A stretch of 64,000 bases of DNA from Planctomycetota bacterium (GTDB lineage: Bacteria > Planctomycetota > B15-G4). The number at the start of each line of letters is the position of its first letter. Position 1 is the stretch's first letter. Shown in pieces: positions 26,134 to 34,074 of the stretch. The notes beneath the pieces were generated by a model. The model ran no database searches and was not told the DNA's origin. It saw only the letters and a list, made by a program, of their open reading frames with translations. A program made the position numbers and the translations under genes. The stretch spans positions 310,001 through 374,000 of the forward strand of contig BQJR01000003.1 of assembly GCA_021604805.1 (NCBI GenBank), given 5' to 3'.

Positions 26134-27846
26134 ATGCAGATTGCGTGGAGCCGTGCGTTGCCCGGCAAGTCACTCGTCGCTTTCGGACTCGGTCTCGCAC
26201 TGACACTCGGTGCTGGTTGGCTCAGCCAGAGCCCCGAACCGACGTCCGAAGAAGAAGCCCTCGACCCCTTCTTTGCCTGCTTCGACCAGGGCACTTCGCC
26301 CAGCGTGATGGAGTACTGGTATCAGCGTGGCGCGTACAAGCCCGGCCTGGAGCCGCAGCTCGGCGACGACGGCCTCGCGGAGTACTTCCTCGGCGGTAAC
26401 TGGAACGGCCAGGGCGCGCCCGCGAGCCTGACCTGGAGCTTCCTGCCCGACGGCTACTCGTTCCCCGGCTCGGTCGGCGGCAGCGGCAACTCGTCGATGT
26501 TCTCCACCATGGACAGCAAGTTCGGCGGCGACACCGCGCTGTGGATCTCGCGCTTCGAAGCCACGTTCAACCGCTGGTCGCTGCTCACGGGTCTCGACGT
26601 GCAACGCGTGACCAACGGCGGCAACGAGTGGGACGACGGCGCCAGCTGGAACTCCAGCGGCAACGCCAACCGCGGTGACATCCGCATCGGCATGCGCAGC
26701 CTCGACGGCGGCGGCGGCACGCTCGCCTTCGCCTTCTTCCCGGGCAGCGGTGGCGGCGGCAACATGGTCTTCGACACGGCGGAAAGCTGGAACGGTTCGC
26801 AAGACGACCGCCTGCTGCGCAACACGTTGTTCCACGAGCTGGGCCACTCCTTCGGCATCAACCACGTCTGCCCGACGAACGGCACGAAGCTGATGGAGCC
26901 CTTCCTCAACACGAACTTCGTGGGCCCGCGCCACGACGACCTGCGCGCCGCGCACCGTCTCTACGGCGACGCCTTCGAGAACAACAACAGCGCCGGCGCC
27001 GCGCACGACTTCGGCGACGTGGACACCAGCGGCACCTTCTCGCCTTGCGAGATCCCCGGTGCGGCCATCGCGATCCCCGACAACAGCTCGCTGTGCTCGC
27101 TCGACGCCAACGGCGAGGTCGACTTCTACGAGATCAACGTCACCGAGGGGAACACGATCAGCGTGACCGTGTCCCCCACCGGCCTGACCTACTCGAACAA
27201 CTCGCAGGCCTTCAACGGTTCGTGCAACACGGGTAGCAGCACCAACTCTCTGGATGCCACGGACCTCGCCGTGCAAGTGATCGCCGCCAACGGCGTCACC
27301 GTGCTCGCCACGAGCGACTCGGCGGGCGTGGGCCAGGCCGAAACCATCACGGACCTCAACATCGGCGGCCCCGGCACGATCTTCATCCGGGTCTACGAGA
27401 CGGGCAGCCTCTCGATCGTGCAGATGTACGACATCGACATCGACGTCGAAGAAGGCGACGAGCCGGGCGGTGAGTTCATCGACATCGGTCCCGGCGTGGC
27501 AGGCCTCTTGGGCACGCCCAGTTTCACGGGCACCGGCGACCTCACGCCGGGCAGCGCCATGGGTTACTCGACCACCGTGACCGGCGCGATCCCGTTCAAC
27601 ACGGGCTTCCTGTTCCTGGGTCTCGTTGAGGGCAGCACGCCCTTCAAGATGGGCACGCTCTACCCGTCCCCGTTCTTGTTCCTCACGCAGATCAACATGA
27701 CGGGCGCGGGCAACCGCACGATCCCGAGCACGATCGACTTGGGCACGCCCAGCGGTCTCGAGATCATCGCCCAGTGGTGGTTCGCCGACGCAGCGGCCGT
27801 GTCCGGCGCGTCTGCCAGCAACGGGCTGAAGCTCGTGGTTCCCTGA
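26134..27846 (+). CDS. Secreted matrixin-like zinc metalloprotease
   Basis: 570 residues. The ATG at 26134 begins a signal peptide (SLVAFGLGLALTLGAGWL). A catalytic domain occupies roughly residues 75-290, with the extended zinc motif HELGHSFGINH near residue 234 and LMEP as Met-turn. The fold and length fit matrixins (M10). Beyond about 300 there is a DUF-type beta module (VDFYEINVTEGNTISVTVSPTG) resembling bacterial pre-peptidase C-terminal domains, and an end domain LGTPSGLEIIAQWWFAD seen in planctomycete secreted proteins. A TAGACT at 26034-26039 may be the -10 box. A strong hairpin follows the gene. Confidence 0.85.
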   Translation: MQIAWSRALPGKSLVAFGLGLALTLGAGWLSQSPEPTSEEEALDPFFACFDQGTSPSVMEYWYQRGAYKPGLEPQLGDDGLAEYFLGGNWNGQGAPASLTWSFLPDGYSFPGSVGGSGNSSMFSTMDSKFGGDTALWISRFEATFNRWSLLTGLDVQRVTNGGNEWDDGASWNSSGNANRGDIRIGMRSLDGGGGTLAFAFFPGSGGGGNMVFDTAESWNGSQDDRLLRNTLFHELGHSFGINHVCPTNGTKLMEPFLNTNFVGPRHDDLRAAHRLYGDAFENNNSAGAAHDFGDVDTSGTFSPCEIPGAAIAIPDNSSLCSLDANGEVDFYEINVTEGNTISVTVSPTGLTYSNNSQAFNGSCNTGSSTNSLDATDLAVQVIAANGVTVLATSDSAGVGQAETITDLNIGGPGTIFIRVYETGSLSIVQMYDIDIDVEEGDEPGGEFIDIGPGVAGLLGTPSFTGTGDLTPGSAMGYSTTVTGAIPFNTGFLFLGLVEGSTPFKMGTLYPSPFLFLTQINMTGAGNRTIPSTIDLGTPSGLEIIAQWWFADAAAVSGASASNGLKLVVP

Positions 27847-27871
27847 ACCCACGACCACGCGCTGATTGAAC

Positions 27872-27908
27872 CGGAGGCCGGAGCGACCACGCGTCGTTCC
27901 GGCCTCCG
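27872..27908. terminator. Bidirectional terminator-like hairpin
   Basis: Arms 27872-27887 (CGGAGGCCGGAGCGAC) and 27893-27908 (GTCGTTCCGGCCTCCG) form a 16-base-pair stem with one G-T pair and a 5-base loop, between the convergent protease and small membrane protein genes. No long T-run follows on either strand. Confidence 0.65.
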
Positions 27909-27912
27909 CGCG

Positions 27913-28287
27913 TTAAGGAGCGGCCTCGTGCGGCCACCAACTCGGACGCCAGCGCAAGCCGCGACGCCAACGCGGCGACAGGCGCTCGTCGAGCCGGTTG
28001 ATGCGCGTGGCCATCCACGGCGAGACTTTCGCGAGGCACACCAGCCCGACGACGTAGAAAGGGATGCCCGTGATCACCGGCACCAACCAGCCCACGACGC
28101 CGGCCGCGAAAGCCAACACCGCGATCACGATGAGCACCACGCGTTGCCAGAGCGGGCGCTCACGATGCGGCTCACTGATCAGCGGCCCCAGCTCGGGCAC
28201 CTCCGAATCGTCGGGCGGCTGAGACGGCTCGGACGGCTCCGGGCACGGAGTGGCGGCGGAGGCTTCGGGGCGGGGCCGGGCGGACAT
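27913..28287 (-). CDS. Small two-helix membrane protein
   Basis: 124 residues from the ATG at 28287. A Pro/Ser/Glu-rich N-terminal 45 residues precede two adjacent membrane helices (VVLIVIAVLAFAAGVVGWLVPV and GIPFYVVGLVCLAKVS), then a basic tail with repeated Trp and Arg. The helix pair with a GWLVPVITGIPFYVVG turn resembles DUF454/PGPGW-like small membrane proteins; the assignment is loose. It is convergent with the matrixin gene and shares the hairpin terminator. Confidence 0.6.
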   Translation of the reverse strand: MSARPRPEASAATPCPEPSEPSQPPDDSEVPELGPLISEPHRERPLWQRVVLIVIAVLAFAAGVVGWLVPVITGIPFYVVGLVCLAKVSPWMATRINRLDERLSPRWRRGLRWRPSWWPHEAAP

Positions 28288-28436
28288 GCGGATCTCTTGG
28301 GACGCGTCGGGATCGAGTTTCAGCCGCGTAGGGCCTCGAGCACGTCGCGCGTGGCCTGCAGTGTCCCACATGCGATCCTCACCGCAGCCCCGCAGGTGCA
28401 GCGCTGCCGAAGTGGAGACTCGTGGCGACGAGCCGC

Positions 28437-28442
28437 TAGGAT
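28437..28442 (+). promoter_or_regulatory. Putative -10 element TAGGAT upstream of the GT9 gene
   Basis: Same hexamer as at 11661-11666, but here about 70-100 bases ahead of the start, so a leader would exist. It is the only TAnnnT of this form in the divergent gap between 28288 and 28512. Confidence 0.3.
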
Positions 28443-28539
28443 CGGGATCAGTCCGAGACGCTCGGGCGCCGAAGCAGACTGTGGCTCGACGCGTCGGCTT
28501 GCCGACAAGAACGTGCCCACCTCCCCCGCTCCCTGCGCC

Positions 28540-29691
28540 ATGTCCCCCCCGCAAACCGACTGCCGCCACTACCAGGGCGACCGCCCCTGTGCGCCGCACA
28601 AGGCGGAAGGCGTGGCCTGCGAGGCGAGCTGCCCGCACTACGACCCGGCCGGAACGCGCTTGCTGCTCGTGAAGTTGGCAGCCATGGGCGACGTGTTGCG
28701 CACCACCAGCCTGCTGCCCGCGATCCACGCGCGCTGGCCCGGCGCACATCTCACCTGGGTGACCGCGCCCAACGCCGTGCCGTTGCTCAAGGCCAACCCG
28801 CTCGTGGACCGCGTGCTCACCTACAGTGGTGCGCTGCCCTTGGCGCTGGCCACCGAACGCTTCGACGCCGTGCTCAACCCCGACGCCGACCCCGAAGCCG
28901 CCGCGCTGGCCCACGCCGCGCGCACCGAGCTGCGCGTGGGGTTCGGCTTCGACGAGCGCGGCGCCTCCGTGCCACTCTCACCCGGCGCCGAATCCTGGCA
29001 CGCCATGGGCCTCGACGACGCGCTCAAGAAGGCCAACCGTCGCAGCTACCAGTCGCACATGTGCGACGTGCTCGAGATCGAGAACCGTCGCGACCCGCCG
29101 CAGCTCGTGCTGCCGGAGCGCGTGCTCGCCGCGAGCCGCGCACGCCGCGAACAACTGGCGCGTCCCGGCGCTTCGCTCGTGGGTCTGAACACCGGCGCCG
29201 GTGGACGTTGGCGTTTCAAACGCTGGACCGAAGACGGTTACGTCGAACTCATCGAGCGCTTGCACGCCGCCGGTCACCGCGTGCTGCTGCTGGGCGGCCC
29301 CGAAGAACGCGAACGCAACGCGCGCTTGGTCGCAGCGAGCAAGGGGCGCGCCGTCGACACAGGCTGCGACAACAGCATCGAAGACTTCGCCGGCATCGTG
29401 CAGTCCTGCGACGCCCTCGTGGTGGGCGACACGCTCGCCATGCACATCGCCATCGCGCGGCGCGTGCCCGTGGTGGTGCTCTTCGGTCCCACGTCATTGC
29501 ACGAGATCGACGTGTTCGAGCGCGGCGAACGCTTGGCTCCCGAGTTGGATTGCCTCGTCTGCTACTTGATGGACTGCGACAAGCAGCCCAACTGCATGGA
29601 GTCGCTGAGTGTCGACCAGGTGGAAGCGGCCGTGCTCCGTCAGCTCGACGCCGCGCCGCAGACGCTGGCCGATCCCGAGCGCGCGCGCTAG
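28540..29691 (+). CDS. Glycosyltransferase family 9 protein (heptosyltransferase-like)
   Basis: 383 residues from the ATG at 28540; a GTG at 28513 in frame is an alternative. The first 35 residues hold a cysteine-rich segment (CRHYQGDRPC, CEASCPHYD). Then comes the GT9 opening RLLLVKLAAMGDVLRTTSLLPAI, an ADP-heptose transferase signature, and later GLNTGAGGRWRFKRWTEDGY, VLLLGGPEERERN, VVGDTLAMHIAIA and VVVLFGPTS, the C-terminal nucleotide-sugar site. The natural role is transfer of heptose or a related sugar to lipopolysaccharide core. The Cys cluster at both ends (CLVCYLMDCDKQPNC near 360) suggests bound metal, uncommon for GT9. Confidence 0.87.
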   Translation: MSPPQTDCRHYQGDRPCAPHKAEGVACEASCPHYDPAGTRLLLVKLAAMGDVLRTTSLLPAIHARWPGAHLTWVTAPNAVPLLKANPLVDRVLTYSGALPLALATERFDAVLNPDADPEAAALAHAARTELRVGFGFDERGASVPLSPGAESWHAMGLDDALKKANRRSYQSHMCDVLEIENRRDPPQLVLPERVLAASRARREQLARPGASLVGLNTGAGGRWRFKRWTEDGYVELIERLHAAGHRVLLLGGPEERERNARLVAASKGRAVDTGCDNSIEDFAGIVQSCDALVVGDTLAMHIAIARRVPVVVLFGPTSLHEIDVFERGERLAPELDCLVCYLMDCDKQPNCMESLSVDQVEAAVLRQLDAAPQTLADPERAR

Positions 29692-29758
29692 TCTGGCGCG
29701 CCCGAACGGAGCGTCGCGCTCCCGGACATCGCCCAAAGACCTGAAGCGAGGTTCACTG

Positions 29759-30118
29759 ATGCGCACCATCGTGGTTCTCGGCGCCAGCGCCGATCCCGCC
29801 AAGTACGGCAACCGTTGCGTGCGCATGTACGCCAGCGCAGGTTGGCGCGTGCTGCCGGTGAATCCCAAGGGCGGAACGATCGAGGGCCTCCCCGTGCTGC
29901 GCTCCCTGGATGAGGTCGACGAGCACGTGGACCGCCTTTCGCTCTATCTGCCGCCCGCACGAGGTGTCGACGCGCTGCCCGACATCGCGCGCGTGAAGCC
30001 CGACGAGGTCTTCGTGAACCCCGGCGCCGAGAGCCCCGAGCTCAGCGCGCGCGCCGCCGAGCTCGGCGTGCCGGTGCGCGAAGCCTGCGCACTCGTCGCG
30101 CTCAGCTTGGAAGCCTGA
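29759..30118 (+). CDS. CoA-binding (YccU-like) protein
   Basis: 119 residues starting MRTIVVLGASADPAKYGNRCVRMY, the Rossmann opening of the CoA_binding family, then GWRVLPVNPKGGTIEGLPVLRSLDEV and ending with VREACALVAL. These small single-domain proteins bind CoA or acyl-CoA; their physiological role is generally unknown. Family members usually run 120-140 residues, so this is complete. It is 68 bases after the GT9 gene and 4 bases before the alcohol dehydrogenase gene, likely the same transcript as the latter. Confidence 0.88.
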   Translation: MRTIVVLGASADPAKYGNRCVRMYASAGWRVLPVNPKGGTIEGLPVLRSLDEVDEHVDRLSLYLPPARGVDALPDIARVKPDEVFVNPGAESPELSARAAELGVPVREACALVALSLEA

Positions 30119-30122
30119 CGAC

Positions 30123-31127
30123 ATGCGCGCGCTCGTGCTCGACGCTCAGGGCGCGCGGGTGCGCAGCGACCTGCCCGAACCCGAAGCGCGCGCCGACCAC
30201 GTGCGCGTGAAGGTGAGTGTGGTCGGCGTGTGCGCCACCGACCTGGCTTTGGCGCGCGGCTACATGGGCTTTCGCGGCGTGCCCGGTCACGAGTTCGTGG
30301 GCGAAGCGCTGAGCGGCCCGCTGGCCGGACAACGCGTCGTCGGCGAGATCAACGCGGGCTGCGGGCGCTGCGCGCGTTGCAACGCGGGCGACCCGCGACA
30401 CTGTGCGACACGCAGCGTGCTCGGCATCCTGAATCACTCGGGCGCCTTCGCCGAATACCTGGCGCTGCCGCAAGCGAACCTGCTCGCCGTGCCGCACGAC
30501 ATGCCCGACGAGGTCGCCGTGTTCGCCGAGCCGATGGCGGCCGCGTTGCAGATCACGGAGCAGTTGCAGGTGCGCGACCAACACGCGCTCGTCGCGGGCG
30601 ACGGACGCCTCGGTCTGCTCTGCGCGCATGCCTTGCACGCGGCGGGCGCGCGCGTGCAGGTGGCAGGTCGTCACGCCGAACACGCCGACCTGCTGCCGCC
30701 GGGCGTGCCGCTGCACACGGGCTGGCTCGAGTCGGCCGGGCCGCCGCCACGAGCGCTCGACGCCTTCGACTTGGCCGTGGAAGCCACCGGCAACCCCGAG
30801 GTGCTCGCGCGCCTCTCGCCGCTAGTGCGCCCCGGTGGCGACCTCGTGCTCAAGACCACCGCCGAGCGTGCCGTGTCCCTCGACCTGGCGCCGATCGTGG
30901 TGCGGGAGCAGCGCCTCGTGGGCAGCCGCTGCGGGCGTTTCGCGCCCGCACTGGAGCTGCTCGGCGGCGGGACGATCCCCGCCGAACGCATGGTTCAGGG
31001 ACGGTATTCACTCGATCGCGCTCCCGAGGCGCTGGAGTGCGCCGCTCGACCGGGGGTCCTGAAGGCGCTCGTTTTTGTAGCTGAAACCGCCAATCGAAAT
31101 ATCGATGTAGCTCAAGGAATGTCCTAG
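30123..31127 (+). CDS. Zinc-type alcohol dehydrogenase-like protein
   Basis: 334 residues of the medium-chain dehydrogenase/reductase superfamily. The catalytic zinc ligands are visible as Cys (VGVCATD) and His-Glu (VPGHEFVG), and the structural zinc lobe as CGRCARCNAGDPRHC, complete with four Cys. The nucleotide-binding glycine run is degenerate (VAGDGRLGLLCAHA rather than GxGxxG). It may act on polyols or alcohols. Normal family members end shortly after RPGVLKAL; here 17 more residues (VFVAETANRNIDVAQGMS) come from an AT-rich patch and may be a read-through extension. Confidence 0.85.
   Translation: MRALVLDAQGARVRSDLPEPEARADHVRVKVSVVGVCATDLALARGYMGFRGVPGHEFVGEALSGPLAGQRVVGEINAGCGRCARCNAGDPRHCATRSVLGILNHSGAFAEYLALPQANLLAVPHDMPDEVAVFAEPMAAALQITEQLQVRDQHALVAGDGRLGLLCAHALHAAGARVQVAGRHAEHADLLPPGVPLHTGWLESAGPPPRALDAFDLAVEATGNPEVLARLSPLVRPGGDLVLKTTAERAVSLDLAPIVVREQRLVGSRCGRFAPALELLGGGTIPAERMVQGRYSLDRAPEALECAARPGVLKALVFVAETANRNIDVAQGMS
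31076..31115 (+). repeat. Pair of direct repeats TGTAGCT(G/C)AA in an AT-rich patch
   Basis: Two 10-base copies differing at one position start at 31076 and 31106, exactly 30 bases apart (about three helical turns), in the last codons of the dehydrogenase and just ahead of the coiled-coil/LruC operon. They may form a regulator site; no family is recognised. Confidence 0.35.
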
Positions 31128-31187
31128 CGCGACTCGATGGGTCGGAGTCGGGCCCCTGGCCCGCGACACCGATTCCGGAGATTCACG

Positions 31188-32273
31188 ATGACGTCCTCAC
31201 GCATCCCGCTGCTCGGCTTGGTCGGCGCAGCGGCCCTTTGCTCATGGTTCGCCTTCAGCGGGTCCGCCGTCGACGGGCAAGTGCCCGCGCGCGCGCTGCA
31301 GATCGAGACGTCACGCGCGGCCGAAGCGCCGCGAGCCACCAGCGTCGGGATGTCGAACACGCCGCGCCCGCTCGTCGAGGCGTCGCCCACGTTGTTCGCC
31401 GGTGAACTCGTTGCGCCGCAAGCCGATCAGCCGGTCGCGCTCGGCGCCCTGCAAGAGCTCACGAGCAAGAAGATCGCCAAGGCCGAGAAGGCGCTCGCCA
31501 AGAAGGAGACCAAGCTCGGTGCGCTCGAAGGCAAGCTCGCCGCACGCGAAAGCGCGCAGGCCGACGCAGAGAGCGCGCTCACCGCTGCCGAAGCGAACGC
31601 CACGCAAGCGGCCCTCGACCTGAGCGCCGCCGAACAACAGCTCGCCGACGCGCTGGAGTTGCCGCAAGGAACGCCCGAGGAGATCAGCGCGCGCAAGGCC
31701 GCCATCAAGGCCGCGAACAAGGCTGTCTCCGCCGCGAAGAAAGCGCAGAAGGTCGCCAACAAGCAGGCCGCCAAGGCCACGAAGAAGCTCAGCAAGTTGG
31801 CGGCCAAGATCGCCAAGCTCGAGGACAAGGTCGACGACGCGGAAGACGCGGTCGCGGATCTCGAGGACACGCTCGCCGCGCTCGGCGGTGACTTCGACTT
31901 CCAGTCCACGCGCGTCGTGGGGATGGACGGCGCCGTCACCTACGGCCAGGGGGCCCCGCTCGCCTTCGCGCAGATCACCGTCGTCGACAAACTGAAGATC
32001 CCGAAGAAAGCCAAGCACCTCATCGAGAACGAGATCACGCCCGCCGTGTACTGGCAGGGCTTCACGGATGAGAGCGGCGCCTTCGCCGCCGAGCTGCGCC
32101 TGCCCGGGCACATCGACGAGGTCGACCTCATCGTGACCAAGGCCGGCTTCCGCGGGAGCTACACCGAGGAAGGCCTGCGTGAACTCTGGGGCCCCTTCGC
32201 CCCCGCCTCGCGCCAGACCTTCGAGGACGACCAACTCGCAGAGCTCGTGATCGAGCTCCAGGAGAACCTCTGA
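31188..32273 (+). CDS. Secreted coiled-coil protein of the LruC operon, copy 1
   Basis: 361 residues starting at the ATG 31188 with GGAG 8 bases upstream. A signal peptide (LLGLVGAAALCSWFAFSGSA) is followed by a linker to about residue 85 and a long Lys/Ala/Glu coiled-coil region to about 225, rich in KKAQKVANK-type heptads. The last 110 residues form a globular domain with VYWQGFTDESGAFAAELRLPG and GSYTEEGLRELWGPFAPASR. That end domain is shared with the product of 35865-36833, including the GxYTxExLRExWGxFAPAxR motif. Its stop and the ATG of the next gene share one base (TGATG). Confidence 0.75.
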   Translation: MTSSRIPLLGLVGAAALCSWFAFSGSAVDGQVPARALQIETSRAAEAPRATSVGMSNTPRPLVEASPTLFAGELVAPQADQPVALGALQELTSKKIAKAEKALAKKETKLGALEGKLAARESAQADAESALTAAEANATQAALDLSAAEQQLADALELPQGTPEEISARKAAIKAANKAVSAAKKAQKVANKQAAKATKKLSKLAAKIAKLEDKVDDAEDAVADLEDTLAALGGDFDFQSTRVVGMDGAVTYGQGAPLAFAQITVVDKLKIPKKAKHLIENEITPAVYWQGFTDESGAFAAELRLPGHIDEVDLIVTKAGFRGSYTEEGLRELWGPFAPASRQTFEDDQLAELVIELQENL

Positions 32274-34066
32274 TGACCGCGTCCGACTCCCACTGGAACC
32301 GTTTGCTGCGTCGCGTGGCACAAGCCTTGCTCGGTCGCGTGGAGCTGCGCGCCAGCTGGCCGTTGCTCGCGCTCGCTGTGATGGTGAGCGGCGTGAGCGC
32401 ACAAGGCGCCGGGCCGACGACTCCCCGCCAGTTCGTCGACGGCTTCGTGTCGCTGCCCGAATCGGTGCTCACGCAAGTGGGCGAGCTGCTGCCGGAACAG
32501 TCGAACGCCAACGCACACTTCTTGAGCGACACCTACTCGCCCAACCTGCTCATGCAACAGGACGCCACCGTGTCGGTGACCTTCGTGCACGAGGGTGCCG
32601 ACTACCACAACACGCTCGGCTACTTCACCTACACCTTGAACCCGTTCACGATCGTGGACCGTCAGCTGATCTTCCCCGACGTGTCCTTCTCGGAGCTCGC
32701 GAGCGGCGACCGCTCCACGCTGCGCGATGCCAACGGCGACGTGCGACAGTTCAACGCCGGTGAGCTGATCGGCTTCTTCCTGGTGGCCGACGGCTACCGG
32801 AAGTCGAACGAGATCAAGCAGAACTGGTCCCCGCTGAGCACCGCGATCCCCTCCGAGGACCCGGCAGACAACTACCAGTTCCCGCAGCAGGACCTGCACA
32901 CCTTCCTCACCATCGACGAGGCCAACCCCGAGAACGACATCGGGCGCTCCGACATCGCGCGTCACACGGCGATGCTCGTGCTCGACGGCATCCCGGGTTT
33001 CGAAGACGGCGAAGACTTCGTGCTCATGGGCTTCGAAGACCTGCTGCGCACCGTCGGCGACAACGACTTCAACGACGCCGTGTTCCTGGTGCAGTCCACC
33101 CCGCCGCAAGCGTACGCGACGAGCTTCCTCGCCACCGCCGTGGACGACCCCGACGAGGACGGCGTGATCGGACTCGCCGACGCCTACCCGCTCGACAGCG
33201 AGCGCGCGCTCGTGCTCAGCTACCCGTCCTTCGGTTGGAACGGCGTGGGCCTCGAGGACCTCTACCCGGCCATCGGCGACGGCGACTACAACGACACCGT
33301 GATGATGTACCGCTTCGACCTGGTGCTCTCGGCGACCGGCATGTTGAAAGACGTGCGCGGCACCTTCCACTTGCTCGCGCGCGGCGGCAGCTTCGATCAC
33401 CGCCTCGGTCTGCACTTCCCCGACCTGCCCGACGGCACCGAGGGCACGATCGAGGTGGAGCGTTTCCTGAGCGACGACGAGGACACGCACGTGATCGAGA
33501 CACCGCTGGAGATCGCGACGCTCATCGACGACCTCGAGCGCCGTCTCGAAACGATCCTCCCGAGCAGTGCGCTGGCCATGCCCGGGCTGCCCGGCAAGTT
33601 CCTGGTGAACACCACGGGCGAGGGCGTGGATCGCCAGGGCGCTTCGTCGCGCCTGATGATGACCTTCGACGAAGCGATCGACCTCGCGGACTTCGGTGCG
33701 CCGCCGTGGGATCTCTACTGGTCCGTCAACGACGGCAACGGTTGGCTCGACGTGCACTTCGCAGGCTTCGATGCCTTCGAAGACCGCCCCGAAGGTCTGC
33801 CCGAAGAGACCGGACCCGAAGCCTTCCTCGACGAGCAGGGTTACCCGTGGATGATCGAAGTGCCGTTCAACTGGCGCTTCCCGCTCGAGTCGACCTTCAT
33901 CGGTCAGGCCTATCCGAGCTTCCTCGGTTGGGCCGCGAGTCACGGCAGTCAGTTCGGCGCCTGGTACGACACGCCCACGAACTCCAAGGTCAGCAGTGAG
34001 TCGGGCGAGTACCTCGTGAACCGCGATTGGTCGGTCACGCTGCCCGACCCGACCGTGGCGCCCTGA
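32273..34066 (+). CDS. LruC-domain secreted protein, copy 1
   Basis: 597 residues. A signal peptide ending near residue 45 (LLALAVMVSGVSAQG) is followed by a DUF4114/LruC-type body. Acidic calcium-site-like motifs recur: DNDFNDAVFL at about residue 263 and GDGDYNDTVMMYRF at about 337, with a DPDEDGVIGLADAYPLDSERA bridge that is the LruC-type thrombospondin-like loop. Two later segments, RGTFHLLARGGSFDHRLGLHF and PPWDLYWSVNDGNGW, define the family core shared with the products of 34075-35781 and 36836-38518. LruC-domain proteins are exported, often anchored to the outer membrane; their function is unknown. Confidence 0.82.
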   Translation: MTASDSHWNRLLRRVAQALLGRVELRASWPLLALAVMVSGVSAQGAGPTTPRQFVDGFVSLPESVLTQVGELLPEQSNANAHFLSDTYSPNLLMQQDATVSVTFVHEGADYHNTLGYFTYTLNPFTIVDRQLIFPDVSFSELASGDRSTLRDANGDVRQFNAGELIGFFLVADGYRKSNEIKQNWSPLSTAIPSEDPADNYQFPQQDLHTFLTIDEANPENDIGRSDIARHTAMLVLDGIPGFEDGEDFVLMGFEDLLRTVGDNDFNDAVFLVQSTPPQAYATSFLATAVDDPDEDGVIGLADAYPLDSERALVLSYPSFGWNGVGLEDLYPAIGDGDYNDTVMMYRFDLVLSATGMLKDVRGTFHLLARGGSFDHRLGLHFPDLPDGTEGTIEVERFLSDDEDTHVIETPLEIATLIDDLERRLETILPSSALAMPGLPGKFLVNTTGEGVDRQGASSRLMMTFDEAIDLADFGAPPWDLYWSVNDGNGWLDVHFAGFDAFEDRPEGLPEETGPEAFLDEQGYPWMIEVPFNWRFPLESTFIGQAYPSFLGWAASHGSQFGAWYDTPTNSKVSSESGEYLVNRDWSVTLPDPTVAP

Positions 34067-34074
34067 GCCTCGTG

